NCBI GenBank assembly: GCA_002900995.3
Contig: CM035309.1
Span: 3,850,389 to 3,914,388 of the forward strand
DNA: 64,000 nucleotides
Direction: 5' to 3'
Source of the DNA: Ganoderma boninense
Lineage: Eukaryota > Basidiomycota > Agaricomycetes > Polyporales > Polyporaceae
Positions 32,663 through 44,585 of this stretch are shown here, in pieces (the stretch's first letter is position 1; each line of letters begins with the position of its first letter). A program made the translations under genes and the position numbers. The notes under the pieces were generated by a model. That model saw only the letters and a program-made list of their open reading frames with translations. It was not told the origin of the DNA and did no database searches.

Positions 32663-34450
32663 ATGTCCGTTGTCCCTTCATCGTCCACGCCGGAAAGCGC
32701 ATTTCGCCCCGGCGTATATGTTCTGCCAAACACTCAAGACATTCGTATTAATAAAGGCAAGAGAGGGAGAGAACATGAGGACGACGGTGTCTTGGTGGTT
32801 GACTCCCCCAAGCGGGTCAAGCCACTCGAACCAGGTGAGCTCCAACACGCGCCATCGCTACAGATTTGGGAAATTTATAATGACTCTCGACGATGTTGTG
32901 ACTAGCCGGTCATTCCAAGTCGACGCCTCGGGCAATCAAGGATGCAAGGACACGCCAAATGTTGAGGACTAGAGGTACATCTCTCGCATCTGAGTGTTTC
33001 ATCAATTATCATCGATATATAACGCCACAAAATAGGCCCGCCCTCGATCAAGAACGCGTCGGAGTACTTGGATGCAATGTTGGGATACGACAGTGGTATG
33101 TGTCACTGTGGCGGCTGTGGATGCTCCATGCGCCTACTTAGGTCACCCCCTCCAGATAAACACTACGAGTACGGGAGCGATTCGGACGAAGAGGATCCCA
33201 CTTCCGACCCCGATGAACCAATGCTCTCCGCTGACGAAGACTCCACTTCCGTCACGCACAGCGATGAGGACGAAGTCATGGCCGACATCTCCGAAGAAAC
33301 ATTCCGCGCCGAGATGGACCAAATGTTCGTCGGCTCGCGCGAGAACACCTTCTTTGTTACAGAAAGCGACAGTGACAGTGATGGAGAACTCGCCGACGAC
33401 GAGTCCGAGATCGGTGTCAGCCACGCAGACAAGGTCGCCGAGCCTGAACCCGCATCCCCCGCGTCCATCGCAAAGGAGGTCGAGGTCATCGAATGGGAGA
33501 AGCCTGGCCCGTCTCCCTTGCGCCACGAGCTGCACCTGGCTCCAGACCTGCCCAAAGTGCCCGCTGCCGTCCGCAAAAACAAGGGCGGACCCATCCCTAT
33601 TGTTAGGTCTTCGCGCCACACCCAGGGCGTCGACCGCCAAAGCACACGCAAAGATGCTGTGAACAGACGCCACTGCTGGTGGTAAGCTCCATCGCTCCCC
33701 GCCGGTCTGAACCGACGTCGCTCACTGATTGCTCCGCTCTCGCTCTGCAGCATGCACCTCCCGTGCAAGGACGCCCCGTGGGGGCTGCAGCCGCTGCCCT
33801 CCAGAAAGGCGTTGGGAGAAGCAGCGGGCTATGAACGACGATGTGGTGACTCTCCCGAGCTTCCCGAACCGAAGCGCGGCATGGGATGCGGTACCCCACC
33901 CCGCTTCGGACGCTGGACACCCCTCACGCCTCCCCGCTCCCGATACGCCTACTCGACCTCCGATGACGCGGTACCACTCAAGCAGTTCGGCCAGGCCGCG
34001 TTCCACGGCGCAGACGCGTGGGGAGTCCTTCGCCGCACCGATCGCAAGTCCACCCAGAAGATAGATGCGCAAACGTTTGAGGGATACCTCGGTCCCTTGC
34101 GTCATGCTGTGGGCCCTGTCATGGGCCTGACGCGGGAGGAGATCGAGGTGTACGCAGACCAGCGGGCGGTGCAGCATTGGCGGGCGAACGGAGCGCAGCT
34201 TGGCATGATGCCGAGAGTGGTTCTGAGGGAAGACTGGTTAGTGGTGACGACGGGAATGATGCTGGAGCACGAAGCCCGCATGGAGGCTCTCCGGTTGATG
34301 GAGCGTGCGAGGGCGCCGTCGCCAGAGCTGGTGCGCGATGAAGACGCTCCGATGGATATGGTGCTCTTCGAGCAGGGCGACTTTGAGGAACTGGGTCCCT
34401 GGATGAGTTGCTCGCCAGAGTTCGTGGTTGGTGGGACCTGGTGTCAGTGA
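32663..34450 (+). CDS. Hypothetical acidic, NLS-bearing protein (family A)
   Basis: ATG at 32663. Residues 31-53 carry a basic-acidic-basic motif (KGKRGREHEDDG ... SPKRVK) like a bipartite nuclear-localisation signal. A middle exon AGHSKSTPRAIKDARTRQML joins through cctccag and acaaaatag acceptors to PPSIKNASEYLDAMLGYDSD. A very acidic region follows (EYGSDSDEEDPTSDPDEPM, TESDSDSDGELADDESE), then VEWEKPGPSPLRHELHL and, after an intron that splits CW|C, the C-terminal GYLGPLRHAVGPVMGLTREE, AVQHWRANGAQLGMM and CSPEFVVGGTWCQ, stop at 34450. It resembles 47713-49320 and 50510-51950 in the N-terminal motif and the order of acidic and C-terminal parts. Function unknown; a nuclear role is inferred. 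Confidence 0.6.
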
Positions 34451-34459
34451 TTGGCGAGT

Positions 34460-35150
34460 TATAATGTCTGGCGAGGAACGTGGCTCGCTTGCGAGAGTCT
34501 CAACCCAGGACTTCTGTGTGTTTATGTACAATATTATGATGACACGCTTGTTGTAACCGAATGGATGTATGTAGTCAATAATGGACACTTGCTGAACAGT
34601 CGATGAACATGATGATTACCGCGCGGAATTCCGCTTCGAGTGAGTTGAATTTATTTATTTGTGAGACTCGAAGACGTCTTTCTTCGAGGCTTGTCCAAAA
34701 TGGCTCGAATTGAATCGTGATTGAGAGGTGTAGATGAGTGCAGAACATTCGATGCAAGTTGTCGTATACAAGAGAGATGGAATAAAAGATAGCGATACAT
34801 TCGATGGGGGACGATGTGCAAGTAAGTATCGGTAGTTGGTAGCAAAACAGTGCAATCAATAACTGAGGAGATGTTGGAGAACCCTGGCATGTGATGGTTG
34901 GAGGTTGATGTCGACGACCGAGGCAAAATGGAGATTCTACAAATACAGACGAGATCAAGTGAGCTGGGCGGAGAGACAGCTGTTCAGGCCGTGGGCACTT
35001 GTGCGAATGGCACGCGGGGAAGCGAATACGACGCCGCGCGTGTGGTGCGGCCGGCTTTGGGCAGTGCGCTCGGGCGAGCGGGTGCTTCGGTTGGGAATCT
35101 GAACGCGAGATCCTTTCAATTATACGCGTCTTGACCCACGCAGAAAAGTG
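34460..35150. other. Intergenic between two facing genes
   Basis: A-rich minus-strand frames at 34575-34958 are open but low in complexity; a possible extra 3' exon of the 35154-35801 gene (a GTAAGT overlaps its stop codon) may lie here. Nothing else recognised. Confidence 0.35.
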
Positions 35151-35153
35151 TAC

Positions 35154-35801
35154 TTACGGAATAGTGTTCTCATCTCCTATGGGTCGGCGCGTCCTCGGCC
35201 GCGGTAGAATCGCGCTGGTCCTCGCCATCGGGTGGAGGACGAGCGGCGCGGACGCAGGCGGGTATACCTCGCTCTCCGGGAGCGTCGGGACCTTCGAGAC
35301 GATACGCTTGCCCCGCGCGGCGGGGCGTGGGCGGTTGAGGAAGAAGCATCTCTCGCGAGCGTGAATTATGCCGATGCGTCGCTCGGCATTGTGAAGCGCG
35401 ATGGCGGGGCTGAGCGGGACGCGGGGAGTGGACGGCTTCGCCCGACGTGCCCGGGACGGTTTCGGAGAGGAAGGGAAGGGGATTGTGTTCTTTGAAGCCT
35501 CGACGCGTCGAAAGATGGCTGCGTTGACTTTTTCGCGGAGGAACTGTCGAGCCTCGAAGGGATTGGGGTGGACGGTGCGGGTGGTGTGGAGCCCGGACGC
35601 GATCGAGGGCTTCATCGGTGGTTGGGACGCTTGGACCGACGCTGGAATGGAGGCAAGAATAGCGGCATTGAGAGATGTCTGACAAAAAAGAAGAAAGAGA
35701 AAATGCTCACCACTTGTTAGAGTGGAGAGGGCATTCAACATCCTGGAGTTCGCGGGCCTGGGGGTCGGTGCGTGGATCGTTAGGGAGGTCATGCCAGCCA
35801 T
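35154..35801 (-). CDS. Hypothetical basic, disordered protein
   Basis: ATG at 35801 (MAGMTSLTIHAPTPRPANSR). The frame is uninterrupted to a stop at 35154: NAAILASIPASVQASQPPM, FEARQFLREKVNAAIFRRVE, FPSSPKPSRARRAKPSTPR, IIHARERCFFLNRPRPAARG. The protein is rich in Pro, Arg and Ala, with one short hydrophobic run (EHFLFLLFCQTSL) that could instead be a 32-nt intron; the longer reading is preferred because the flanking frame is continuous. The stop overlaps a splice-donor-like gtaagt, so a further exon is possible. No family recognised. Confidence 0.5.
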   Translation of the reverse strand: MAGMTSLTIHAPTPRPANSRMLNALSTLTSGEHFLFLLFCQTSLNAAILASIPASVQASQPPMKPSIASGLHTTRTVHPNPFEARQFLREKVNAAIFRRVEASKNTIPFPSSPKPSRARRAKPSTPRVPLSPAIALHNAERRIGIIHARERCFFLNRPRPAARGKRIVSKVPTLPESEVYPPASAPLVLHPMARTSAILPRPRTRRPIGDENTIP

Positions 35802-36630
35802 GTTTTGAGATTCACAATAGTATGAAGTAGTCGGGGTGCTTGTGGACCGAGGGGACGGTATTATTATGGGGAAAGGGAGCTGGTGAGGTGAGGGGGGATG
35901 GTACTGGTTGAAGTTCAAGTTAGGGCACGGGCGACAATATGATCACTCGTCCAGGCGCTGACTTCAGCGGGCTCGCAATTTGCCGGTTCATGACCGGGCG
36001 ATGTTTACTCCATGCTTAGCCGGAATGTCCCTCCAGAGTAACGTATTCATATTCCATTATGTGCTCTGTTTTCAAGCCAAATATTTGAGTGCGAAACTCC
36101 AAAGTGGAAGGTTGGATATCCAGAGGAGCATCGTCGGCCATCTCGGGGACCGTGCCGCATCGGTCATGAACGAACAAACGATTCGTCGACGGTCAAAGTT
36201 GTACATTGGTGATACTACAGATATCACCCTCGGTCGTCTTACAAGGGTTTGGGCTACTTCAACTACGGACGAGATTCAATCACTTCTCGTCTGATGGACT
36301 CCACCACTACCTACTATTACGGCTACGGAGATGCACTGAGGAGAGGCGGGACAGCAAGTTGATAGCGATGGGGATGATAGCGATACAGAGAGATTGTGAT
36401 GCATGGTCAAGAGACAGAGATGGGCGTGCAGAAAAATCCGGATATGTGGACGGAGAACACAACAAGTGGGAAGCAAAGCGGAGGAGATACCGGATGGCAA
36501 TGATCGGAAAGTCGTAGGGGTCGTTAAAGAGTCGTGGGAGGAGAATTTTTTTTTCGTGGGTATCGCAAGGCGGCGAGAAGTCGCCAGAAAGTAGGGTCCA
36601 GAGAGCTCAAGAGGGGTGCCGAAGAGAGGG

Positions 36631-38244
36631 TCAAGCATTAGAGCGAGGCAACACCGTTGGAGACCAAGGAATAGAGTGTAGAAGCTGGAGCATGGTCGCG
36701 CTGTGCTCAAGACGCCTTTGACTTGTCGTCAGCGCGCAGGCGTCGGTGTCGACCGCGGTGCCATTCACGAAGTCCGTGATCTCGCACGAAAGCGGCGAGC
36801 GGCCGTGTTTCATGCGCATGCGGTCCGTGTGGGCCTCCTTCTGCTTCCTCGCTTTGCACTTCGCACCGGCGAGCGGGCGCGCCGCGACGGTGTGCACCTG
36901 CCTGTCCTCGTGCTGAGTGTCGTTGAACTCCGCCCGGATCCCGTCGAGCCTCGCCTGCGGTGAAAACCAGTGCGGGAGGAAAAGCGGAGGCTCGAGATAG
37001 CCAGTCTCGACGCACTCGGCGAGCCCGACATGGACCGGATCCCAGGAGAGACGTGGTCGGGGGAGGTCGACCTCGAGCGGGGGCGGGATGTTGAGGTAGG
37101 CGGACACGTTGCGGATGCTGGGAATGTAGTATGGGTAAACGCGGTAAAGAAACTTCTAATGGAATGCGCTTACGCTTGCTCGGTCTTGTAGAGGGTAAAG
37201 TACTGTCCCGTGGGTACCGACCGCTCCTTGTAAGGGATCGGACATGTCCCCTGCCAGTAGGTGGACGAGAGCTTGACGTTCTCAGCCCAGCGTTTCGTGA
37301 AGGCCTTCACCATCTCGCACTCGGCGCGCTCGATGTCGGTCAGGTCCTCGCCGTCGTCGTAGCTGTCGGTAGTCGACTGAGAGATATGACGCTCGAGAGC
37401 GGGAGGCGCTAGGAAAACAGAGGGGTCATGAGAAAATTCACATACCCCTTCGAGGTAGAGGCACTCACCGCCGCTGATGGTAGACACAAGACTGGACACA
37501 ACGGAGTTGATCTTGTCGCTAGACTCTTCAGACGCATCGTCGTTGGAGAGGAGCATATTATTGAAGCCCGCCATGGCAGCACCAAGACCAAAGCTCGAGG
37601 CGCGCATGCGTGCGAAGGCCATCGCCCGCAACGCGAAATCGTCCTCGTCATCCTGCGGGGACTCAGGCTCGAACACGCTCGCGTCCGACTCCACCGCTGC
37701 CTCAGCTATACACAACGTGAACATCTGATTTAATGGTCAATAGTATATCAAAATTAGGCACGTACTGTCTGAATCGGCATCGTCGTCCGAACTGGGTGAG
37801 GGAAGGTGGTCGAAATCCGCGAAACGCAGAGAACCAGCTGTAGTGACAGACAACCGAGGCACGTCGCTTTGAGGGGGGAAGGGGTGGCTCAGAGAGAAGG
37901 AATACTAACTCGAGATTGGGGGAGCAGTTGAAATTTGAACAGGCGCCTCGGTGGTTGAGGGTATTTGCGTGCCAGCTTCGTTTTGCGTCGAATTACTTGA
38001 ACTTCTGTCGGCTGCCGTGTAGACGGAGACGTCAGGCGTTGCGAATACATTGTGCATTGTGAGAGTTAGAAAGGGACTCACCATCTCCGACAATCTTGCG
38101 CAAGTAGGCAATGGAGGAATTTTCGTCGGTAGGACTCACAAGAGACTCAAGACCACCTCGTTGTTCAAGGGAGAGGACGGGGGAGAGAGGGACGTTGGAT
38201 TGTCCCGAAGGGAGGGAGTCAAAGGGGTTCCGGGTTGGAGACAT
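36631..38244 (-). CDS. Hypothetical acidic protein, six exons (family B)
   Basis: ATG at 38244 (MSPTRNPFDSLPSGQSNVPL). All five introns keep phase. Exons read SLVSPTDENSSIAYLRKIVG, ADRSSSNSTQNEAGTQIPS, GSLRFADFDHLPSPSSDDD, then EAAVESDASVFEPESPQDD, RAMAFARMRASSFGLGAAM, then DIERAECEMVKAFTKRWAEN followed by YWQGTCPIPYKERSVPTG, and a last exon NVSAYLNIPPPLEVDLPRP, LSWDPVHVGLAECVETGY, EAHTDRMRMKHGRSPLSC with a stop at 36631. Alternation of acidic disordered and conserved-looking segments is seen. The ECEMVKAF-x-KRW segment resembles ELEMVKAYLAKL in 45797-47190. No database family recognised. Confidence 0.65.
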
Positions 38245-38249
38245 ATTAA

Positions 38250-39600
38250 AAGAAAAGAAAGTGGCTGGGCCTATCGCAGAAGTAGAAAAACAAAGGGTTG
38301 GGGAGGGGTGTGGGTTGGTCCTCGCAGTCGTACCGGGGGCGGTGACGCGGGAACTTTCCTCCGGCGGTGGAGAAGAGAGATGGCAGGAGTAAACCAGAAG
38401 AGACTGGGATATAAAGAGCATCGCTTATCGGAGTACAAACCTTGGCCCAATGCGGTAGGACGTTTAAGTGCGCGCCGGCTTCAACAAAGGCACGTGATGC
38501 CGGTTGTGACGCCCAAGGTGACATTCTGTCACAATAGAAGAGCGGTTGTTGTGGTCTGTTTGGCAAAGGCTTGTGAATCAAACATGCACAAACTCGTCCC
38601 CTCAAGCTCACCAGGCCGACACAGAGCGAGCCGGCCACGTCCTCAACTTACCTTCAACGAATTCTGATAGTTCGAGATACGGTTTCAGTGCGTCGGGGAG
38701 TGAGCACTGAGGACAAGGTTCCAGCGGAGCGACAGAGTTCCCGACAAAGTCTTTCTTTCTTTCTTTCTGGATCCCGTTTATTGCCCTGCGAGGCCGTGCC
38801 TCATGATAGGCCTTGAATACATGTTGTAACTACGGGAAATAGATAATGGTCGACGTTACCTGGGCCCGACAAAGTCTATCAAGGCCGTTAGAGTCTCCTC
38901 GGCGAAAATCGGGCGATCCAAATATGTCGTCGAGAGCGCAAGCCGAATCAAGGAATGTGCATTTGGACTGCAGAACATGCATGAGCCTGTTGACCAGGCG
39001 CATTGGGAGGCCTAGAGGTCATCGTGAGTATCCCGAACGACCACGTCAGATGCTTCGTGGCCGTACTGTTAAGAGCTGGGCCTGAGAAACTAAGCAGAAC
39101 GGTGTCTACCAGGATTAGCAGAGGGATAATAGAGGCAGATTACGTCGACTGGGTGTTGTGGAGGGACAGCAGAGAATCTTCTATAGTAAAGCATGATAAC
39201 AAGCGCCCTTTTAATTACTATTTTAGGCAGGTGCATGTATCGGAGGCCCGACCAAAGCCGACGAGGGAAACTCAGGGAGCGACTCTGACTCGAGATACTG
39301 CCTAATAGGTGCATCCTATACATGTGCAATGACGGGTTTAATCCAATCATCCAAATCCTTCGTTCTAAGACTCGAGTGTAGGACGAGGCGTTGGCCCACG
39401 GATTGAGGCCGAAGCGCTCAGATAGTGCTTTTGACGAGAACTGATTTGATTGAACCGACTACGCTATGAAAGATAGCTCAGGTAACATTACATAATGATA
39501 CCTCGCCGGCCCGTTGTGATTTGTAAGTAAGCCGAGAAAGCGGAGACTACAATACTGATACTGTGGTCCAGTAATGTAGGAGTAAGGAGGGGTTGCGGAA
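38250..39600. other. Intergenic, one microsatellite
   Basis: Only short overlapping frames are found. A (ttc t)n tract, tctttctttctttctttctgg, lies at about 38752-38768. No RNA gene or transposon ends recognised. Confidence 0.4.
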
Positions 39601-39606
39601 GAAGGG

Positions 39607-40503
39607 CTACAAGGGAAGAAAGAAGAACTCGTAATCTGGATTTATGTCGCGTAAGGCGTCGACATTTACTACGTCGAGGTCGAAGGCCAGAACTGGCAGC
39701 TCCTGTTGGTAAGCCTCGGAAGAGGGCGATTCGCCGAAGCTCCGGATGAGCAGACAGCAGAGGGCAAGGACGATATACCCTGCAAGAGCCTGCAAAATGT
39801 AATGGTGGTGAGCCTGAGGAGGCTGCGACCTGCGGTGACGACGTGAAGATGTGGCGGCGCGTGTTGGGTGCCAATAAAACCATTGAAGAGCAGCGCTCCG
39901 AGCTTGATATGTGTTGAGCGCTGGTATGGAATTGTAGTAGTCGTGGATGAGGGATAGTGGACGATGAGCGGCACGCGAGGTCACACCATAGACCTGTTGA
40001 ATGCCACAGGCAACGATGGAGAGGAGACGATGCACGCACACATTCGCGAACATTGCCATCTTCTCCGGAGTATATCGCCACTGCAGCAAAGATGAATGGA
40101 GAGGAGACGCAACCGCAGATTTGGTGTCGCGGAGAAGGCTAGAGGTAGTAGACGGGGTCACCGACTGCTTCTTCTTCGCGAGCCGAAAACGGGCGCAAGC
40201 TGCATTGTCGCGAGGACAAGGCGCACGACAACGACGAGACCGGCGATATTTTTGGGAAGGGGGAGTGGGTGATGTGGGAGGTGGGAGATGGGGATCTGGC
40301 CGACAGGGGCGAACATCGTCGACACTGGCCGGAGGACAGAGCGGCATACCAGGAGTAACGGTGCTTGAGAAGACAGACCAGCCGCGATGGCAGTCATTCT
40401 CGGTGATGTGGGTGGCTGTTGGACCATTTGGGGTACCAGAGTTGCGTTCGAATAGATAGGAGTCAAGGCGTGGTCGAGGTGGTGGTGGTGGTAGCTTTAT
40501 CAT
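39607..40503 (-). CDS. Hypothetical single-pass membrane protein
   Basis: A single 298-codon exon from the ATG at 40503 (MIKLPPPPPRPRLDSYLFER). The N-terminal two thirds are polar and Pro/Ser/Arg-rich (TSPTPPSQKYRRSRRCRAP). A likely transmembrane helix follows near the C-terminus (HYILQALAGYIVLALCCLLI), then an acidic tail VLAFDLDVVNVDALRDINPD ending in YEFFFLPL. Absence of introns is unusual for this window. The poly-Pro start codons form a (ggt)n run on the plus strand. Function unknown. Confidence 0.55.
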   Translation of the reverse strand: MIKLPPPPPRPRLDSYLFERNSGTPNGPTATHITENDCHRGWSVFSSTVTPGMPLCPPASVDDVRPCRPDPHLPPPTSPTPPSQKYRRSRRCRAPCPRDNAACARFRLAKKKQSVTPSTTSSLLRDTKSAVASPLHSSLLQWRYTPEKMAMFANVCVHRLLSIVACGIQQVYGVTSRAAHRPLSLIHDYYNSIPALNTYQARSAALQWFYWHPTRAATSSRRHRRSQPPQAHHHYILQALAGYIVLALCCLLIRSFGESPSSEAYQQELPVLAFDLDVVNVDALRDINPDYEFFFLPL

Positions 40504-40611
40504 GGCGGGCTGAAATCCTCGCTAAGCGACGTAGCCTCACTGTAAAACAGTGGTATGAATAGCGGTAGACATCACCGTAGCAGTTGCAACGGCAAATGTA
40601 GAGATAGAGGG

Positions 40612-40635
40612 CAGTGGTGGTGGTGGTGGTGGTGG
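40612..40635. repeat. (GGT)n microsatellite
   Basis: gtggtggtggtggtggtggtgg upstream of the 39607-40503 gene; a second, shorter run is in its first codons at about 40480-40493. Confidence 0.9.
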
Positions 40636-40781
40636 TAACACGGCAAGAGAATGGCGGGCGCTCGCCGAACAGACCGGGCGACGGGCGTTCTGGACGCGGT
40701 CAAGCCTCTACTCTGACCACAACTCCCCACAGCTGCGACTTCCCCTCTGCCGCCCTCTTCCTGTCTGCTGGCCTTCTCTTC

Positions 40782-40801
40782 ATATATATATATATATATA
40801 T
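40782..40801. repeat. (TA)n microsatellite
   Basis: A run of alternating atatatat about 20 nt long, 280 bp upstream of the 39607-40503 start; it could act as a promoter element but nothing proves it. Confidence 0.85.
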
Positions 40802-40859
40802 TTCTCTCTTTCCTCAGGCTAGCTGTCTTTGCTATGAACTTTGATGGTACGCTCACGCC

Positions 40860-42940
40860 TCAAACGCACTGCACGAGCGCCACGTTGACGCGGACCCGGT
40901 TCAGCAGAAAGACACAGGTCATCTTCATCAAATAGGCGGTTCTTGACGCTTTTATGAGGAGCACAGAAGACTGAAATATGACTTTGCAAGGAGAATCAGG
41001 GCTGACTCGGGTCTGGCGTCCAGAGGGTGTGTTTGAGTGTCATCTCTACATGTCTGACTCTGATGCACAACGCGGCGTGATGCCGTACATCATACATTTA
41101 CCACCCTTAGACAAGCAGAAACCTGTCATTGCAGCATTAGTGGCTTATTTGTCCATGACCTGTGACGAGCAACATTCCTAGCCAGTGGGCACTCCTGCAG
41201 CGCAACTCCGCACCCGCGGGCCGCCACATGCGCCATATCATGCATGCGACCTCAATGAACGGTGAGTCATCTGTGTCATATACTGGTACCTACCGTGTTG
41301 TGTATGCGCTAGATTCTTATACACATGCTGTAGTGGTCAATGGGGCGGTAATACCGGAGGACGTATTCATGCCGAAAGGACAGCTGGTCAGGCAATTGCG
41401 GAATGGAAGAGAAAGGTGAGCCAATGACCAAGTAACAGGTTACGATATGGTCGATCCGGAGGGCAGCGTTTAAGCTTGGAGTCACTGAGGTACGCCCACC
41501 TTTTGAAGCGCGCCTCCACATGAACTTCACGACCTACTCCAGGTTTGAGTGACCAAGTTCTTCAGGCGGTGCGTTCTCTACACAGTTCTCTGACGCTGCC
41601 ACCTTGGAAAGTGCAGGGCCACTCACTGTTCACAGACTCCAGAAGGGCACGGCGCATTGAGGGCGGGCGACAGCCCGGCCGATGTGCGCAGTGAGTGTTG
41701 GTTAAGCGGTGGTCACTGAAGTCGTGTTGAGGCTCGACGTCGCACGCATGTCGGTGTTATATACTCTGTTTCAAGTCTCGACCCTCCACCTCCTGGACAG
41801 ATGCTATTGTATGTAGCAAATAAGTTGTAAATCCAATTGAGATGCCTACGCCTGTCAGCCCGAAAACTCCCTTTCCGGGGCAATGGCACGGGAAACTGCT
41901 AGTTTTTTGGCTAAAATTCTGACGAGATTCGAGCCTGAGGCCTGAGGGACAAGACCGTGCCATGATCAGCCGGCCCTAAATCTCGCCTGAGCCAGTGTCT
42001 GGGCTGTGCACGATATCGACCAAGCTTGCGTCCTCCTCACCATCCTTGCTCATTCACGCTCTCTGGACGTCCACGATGCCCCTACGTTGTGCCCCTCGCC
42101 GCACGTTTGGTCGTATCCTACCCAGATAGGAAGCTCTCAGCGGCGCGGTCGCGGCGACAAGAAAGAAAAGAACTACATCCGGTCTCTCGTCTTCTGGGGA
42201 TCCAGCGTCCGAGCTGGGCATCCATATTCTCTCCAAGGCATCCAAGCTCTGGCGGACTTCTGCATGTTTAGGCCAAGATGGGTGAGTAGTATGTTCTGCA
42301 GTTTTGCTTTCCGTTTTCCGTCTTGCGTGGAAAGGTTCGCTTCGCACAAGCGCGGTGCTGGCCCTAGGGGTTCCGTCTGCCTGAGCCCACGATATCGCTG
42401 CATGTCAAATTGGCCCCGTATGTCACGGTCATGGCGGAATTGAGCTTGCGGTCGTCCAGGGATTGGCATCGCGCGGGGTCCGCGCTTGCGCATGCCCACG
42501 CCATCGTGGCAGATATCACCGCCGCACGGCTGCACAAGCTCGGCTACCCTGATCTGGGAAGGAGTCGCGGTGTTTTCTGCTAGCACGGAAGTTATCCGTC
42601 GTAGCCCCGCCGATTTTGCGAAGGGGTTGCTGTCCTTGACGTACGCTCGCTTCTGCGTAGGCTCGTACGAGGAACAATGGGAGCCTACGGCGTCAGGGAT
42701 GCGCCATTATGCTACATTCATAAGCTACAACCTGAGTATCACAGCGCGTCTTTCACGACAAACAGCGCGTCCATTCGCGAGATGAGGTACACGACGAGGC
42801 TCGCGATGACGAGCAAGCGCGCCAGAATCGGGTCCGTCGCGCACGAAAGCGCGAAAGCGACGTCCTTCCCCGCGACCCTCTGCGCGCGCGCGAGGAGAGA
42901 GGAGCGCGCGCGGGGCCGAGGAGACATGGATATGTTGATC
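40860..42940. other. Stretch with weak coding fragments
   Basis: At 40978 an ATG opens MTLQGESGLTRVWRPE, and a gtgtgt...cttag intron joins DKQKPVIAALVAYLSMTCDE before a stop at 41181. At 42370-42590 a plus-strand frame reads LHVKLAPYVTVMAELSLRSS then SALAHAHAIVADITAARLHK. Neither could be built into a full gene, so they may be remnants. The rest shows nothing. Confidence 0.3.
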
Positions 42941-42947
42941 AACAGGT

Positions 42948-43386
42948 CTACTCGTAGTCGTTCGGTGAGCGCCGCACCTCGAGGATGGCGTCGAGGGTCA
43001 GGGGAGGCTGACGGTAGTCGCCCGCCCGTCTCAGGAGGTCCATGGATGCGCCGAAGCTGCGCGTGGTTGAGTTTGAGTCTGCGTGGGCCACCGGAGTGTT
43101 GTCAGCGGTGTGCGTGGTGCGGGTAATGATATGGAGGCTGACCTATCCTCCGTGCGCGGAAGTCGATGTCGCGCACGCGGTATATCACACTTTCTTCGCC
43201 CATGTATGGGTCACCCTGGAACATGAACCCTGCGGTGGTTGACGCGTTAGTGGCACGTTCGCGCCGGGAGAGGTGTTTCGCATGTGCGGGCTCACCGTAC
43301 TCGTTGAGGGCGGCTGTGAGGATGGCTTCTAGGGTGCCGACGGTTTCTGCAGAGTCAGTCGAGTCGCGCGAGCAGACGATGGCCAT
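42948..43386 (-). CDS. Small hypothetical protein, three exons
   Basis: ATG at 43386 (MAIVCSRDSTDSAETVGTLE, AILTAALNEY). A gtgagc intron leads to GFMFQGDPYMGEESVIYRVR, DIDFRARRI, and a gtcagc intron with branch-like ctgac leads to DSNSTTRSFGASMDLLRRAG, DYRQPPLTLDAILEV, stop at 42948. All junctions keep phase, and high third-position GC supports coding. The EESVIYRVR segment faintly resembles QEDSVIYVRRR in the 44183-44585 gene. No family recognised. Confidence 0.6.
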
Positions 43387-43901
43387 TATACGGGTGTATG
43401 GTAGGACGTGCGAGAGACGAGATGGAGCGAGGTGGTTCGAAGTGGCGGAAGTTGCACTTTATAGCAATGTGTGGTTGGAAGGAAGCAGGCTCGACGAAGC
43501 AGTCAGGGGAGAGTGCGATTTGAGACTGGTCTTTTCTTGTTCGAAGGGGTATATCAACACGTTTTTGGGAGCATGGTCCAAGCGTTGTGTTTAGTGGCGG
43601 CCACAAAGTTTGGCAATGAGGGCATTGCATACAAAGCGCTGCTACAGGTCCGTGCGCGACGGAGTCCACGAGTGGCAACTAACGATGCAGTAAGCATACC
43701 GACGGTTCATGTTGCACAATACCACTGATGTCAAGTACAGGAGAGAAGGGAATCCGTAAAGCGCACGTGCAAGACCTAGTTCACTGGTCTGTCATCTGGC
43801 CGTCGTCTTCGATGGTCGTCTTCGCCAACTGCTCCTGGGTCTGCTCCAGGTCGTCGCACATGTCTTTTTCCGTGGTTGCCGCCAACGCTCCTCCCTCCCG
43901 A

Positions 43902-44175
43902 TCACCAAGCTTCAGGGATGGTTGCGACCGACCCGAATCGGTGTAGGTGGTTCCGACCGTGTTTGAAATGGTGAGCGTGTTTGAGGAGCAAGTACGCAAT
44001 TACTTCGCGTGGGACCCCCTTCAGGACGCTTGCAGGGATATTCAAGCTGTGGGACCCAGGCCCCTCCGCAGATTTCAAGAAACTGTAGCGCGAATCGACA
44101 TCATGCGACACGTCAACTTCGGGCCTGAGACGGGACTCACTAGTGGCGGTATTTGAGGAGGGCATCGCGCACCAT
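43902..44175 (-). CDS. Small hypothetical protein, two exons
   Basis: ATG at 44175 (MVRDALLKYRHY) with a gtgagt...gctacag intron to FLKSAEGPGSHSLNIPASVL, KGVPREVIAYLLLKHAHHF, stop at 43902. Only 7 bp separate its start codon from the stop of 44183-44585 on the same strand, so both may be parts of one gene whose junction I cannot see, or a frameshift split it. A further minus-strand frame (LGDREGGALAATTEKDMCDD) continues to 43781 and may be a last exon. Confidence 0.4.
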
Positions 44176-44182
44176 GTCTCGC

Positions 44183-44585
44183 TTATGAGGCGAAAGCGCG
44201 ACGACGGACGTAGATGACCGAGTCTTCCTGTTCTCTTTCGAGCCTCTGTTCCTCGGGCTCATCGGGGTTGAAGCGCGTGCTCTTCAGAGGAGAGCCACCG
44301 AACGCGCGATTGCGACTTTCCTGAGCGGCGCTCTGGCTGGTCGGCAAGTCGACCCATTTCTCTACGACGAGATCTTCAATGGAGTCTGGATGTCGGACAT
44401 GGCGGGCGCGCCTCCACCGCTTCAAGGTCGGCGCACGGGGATCAGCGGAGGGATGTGGCTGAGAAGCTTGGCTGAAGCGACGCACCTCCACTCACTCGAG
44501 GAGCTTGCGCGCCTTTCTCCTGATGGCCATGGTGGTGTGCGTTCTTCGAGTATGCGACAGCGAGCGCAGCGTGAGAGGGCTGCAT
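44183..44585 (-). CDS. Small hypothetical protein, two exons
   Basis: ATG at 44585 (MQPSHAALAVAYSKNAHHHG). A 76-nt gtgagt intron with a ctgat branch joins RWRRARHVRHPDSIEDLVVE, SAAQESRNRAFGGSPLKST and EEQRLEREQEDSVIYVRRR in phase, stop at 44183. The C-terminal half is charged. Probably linked to the 43902-44175 reading frame. Confidence 0.45.

Noticed and set aside
33072..33768. 196-201 codon frames on both strands over the acidic exon
   Set aside because: Shadows of the Asp/Glu/Ser-rich coding frame of 32663-34450.
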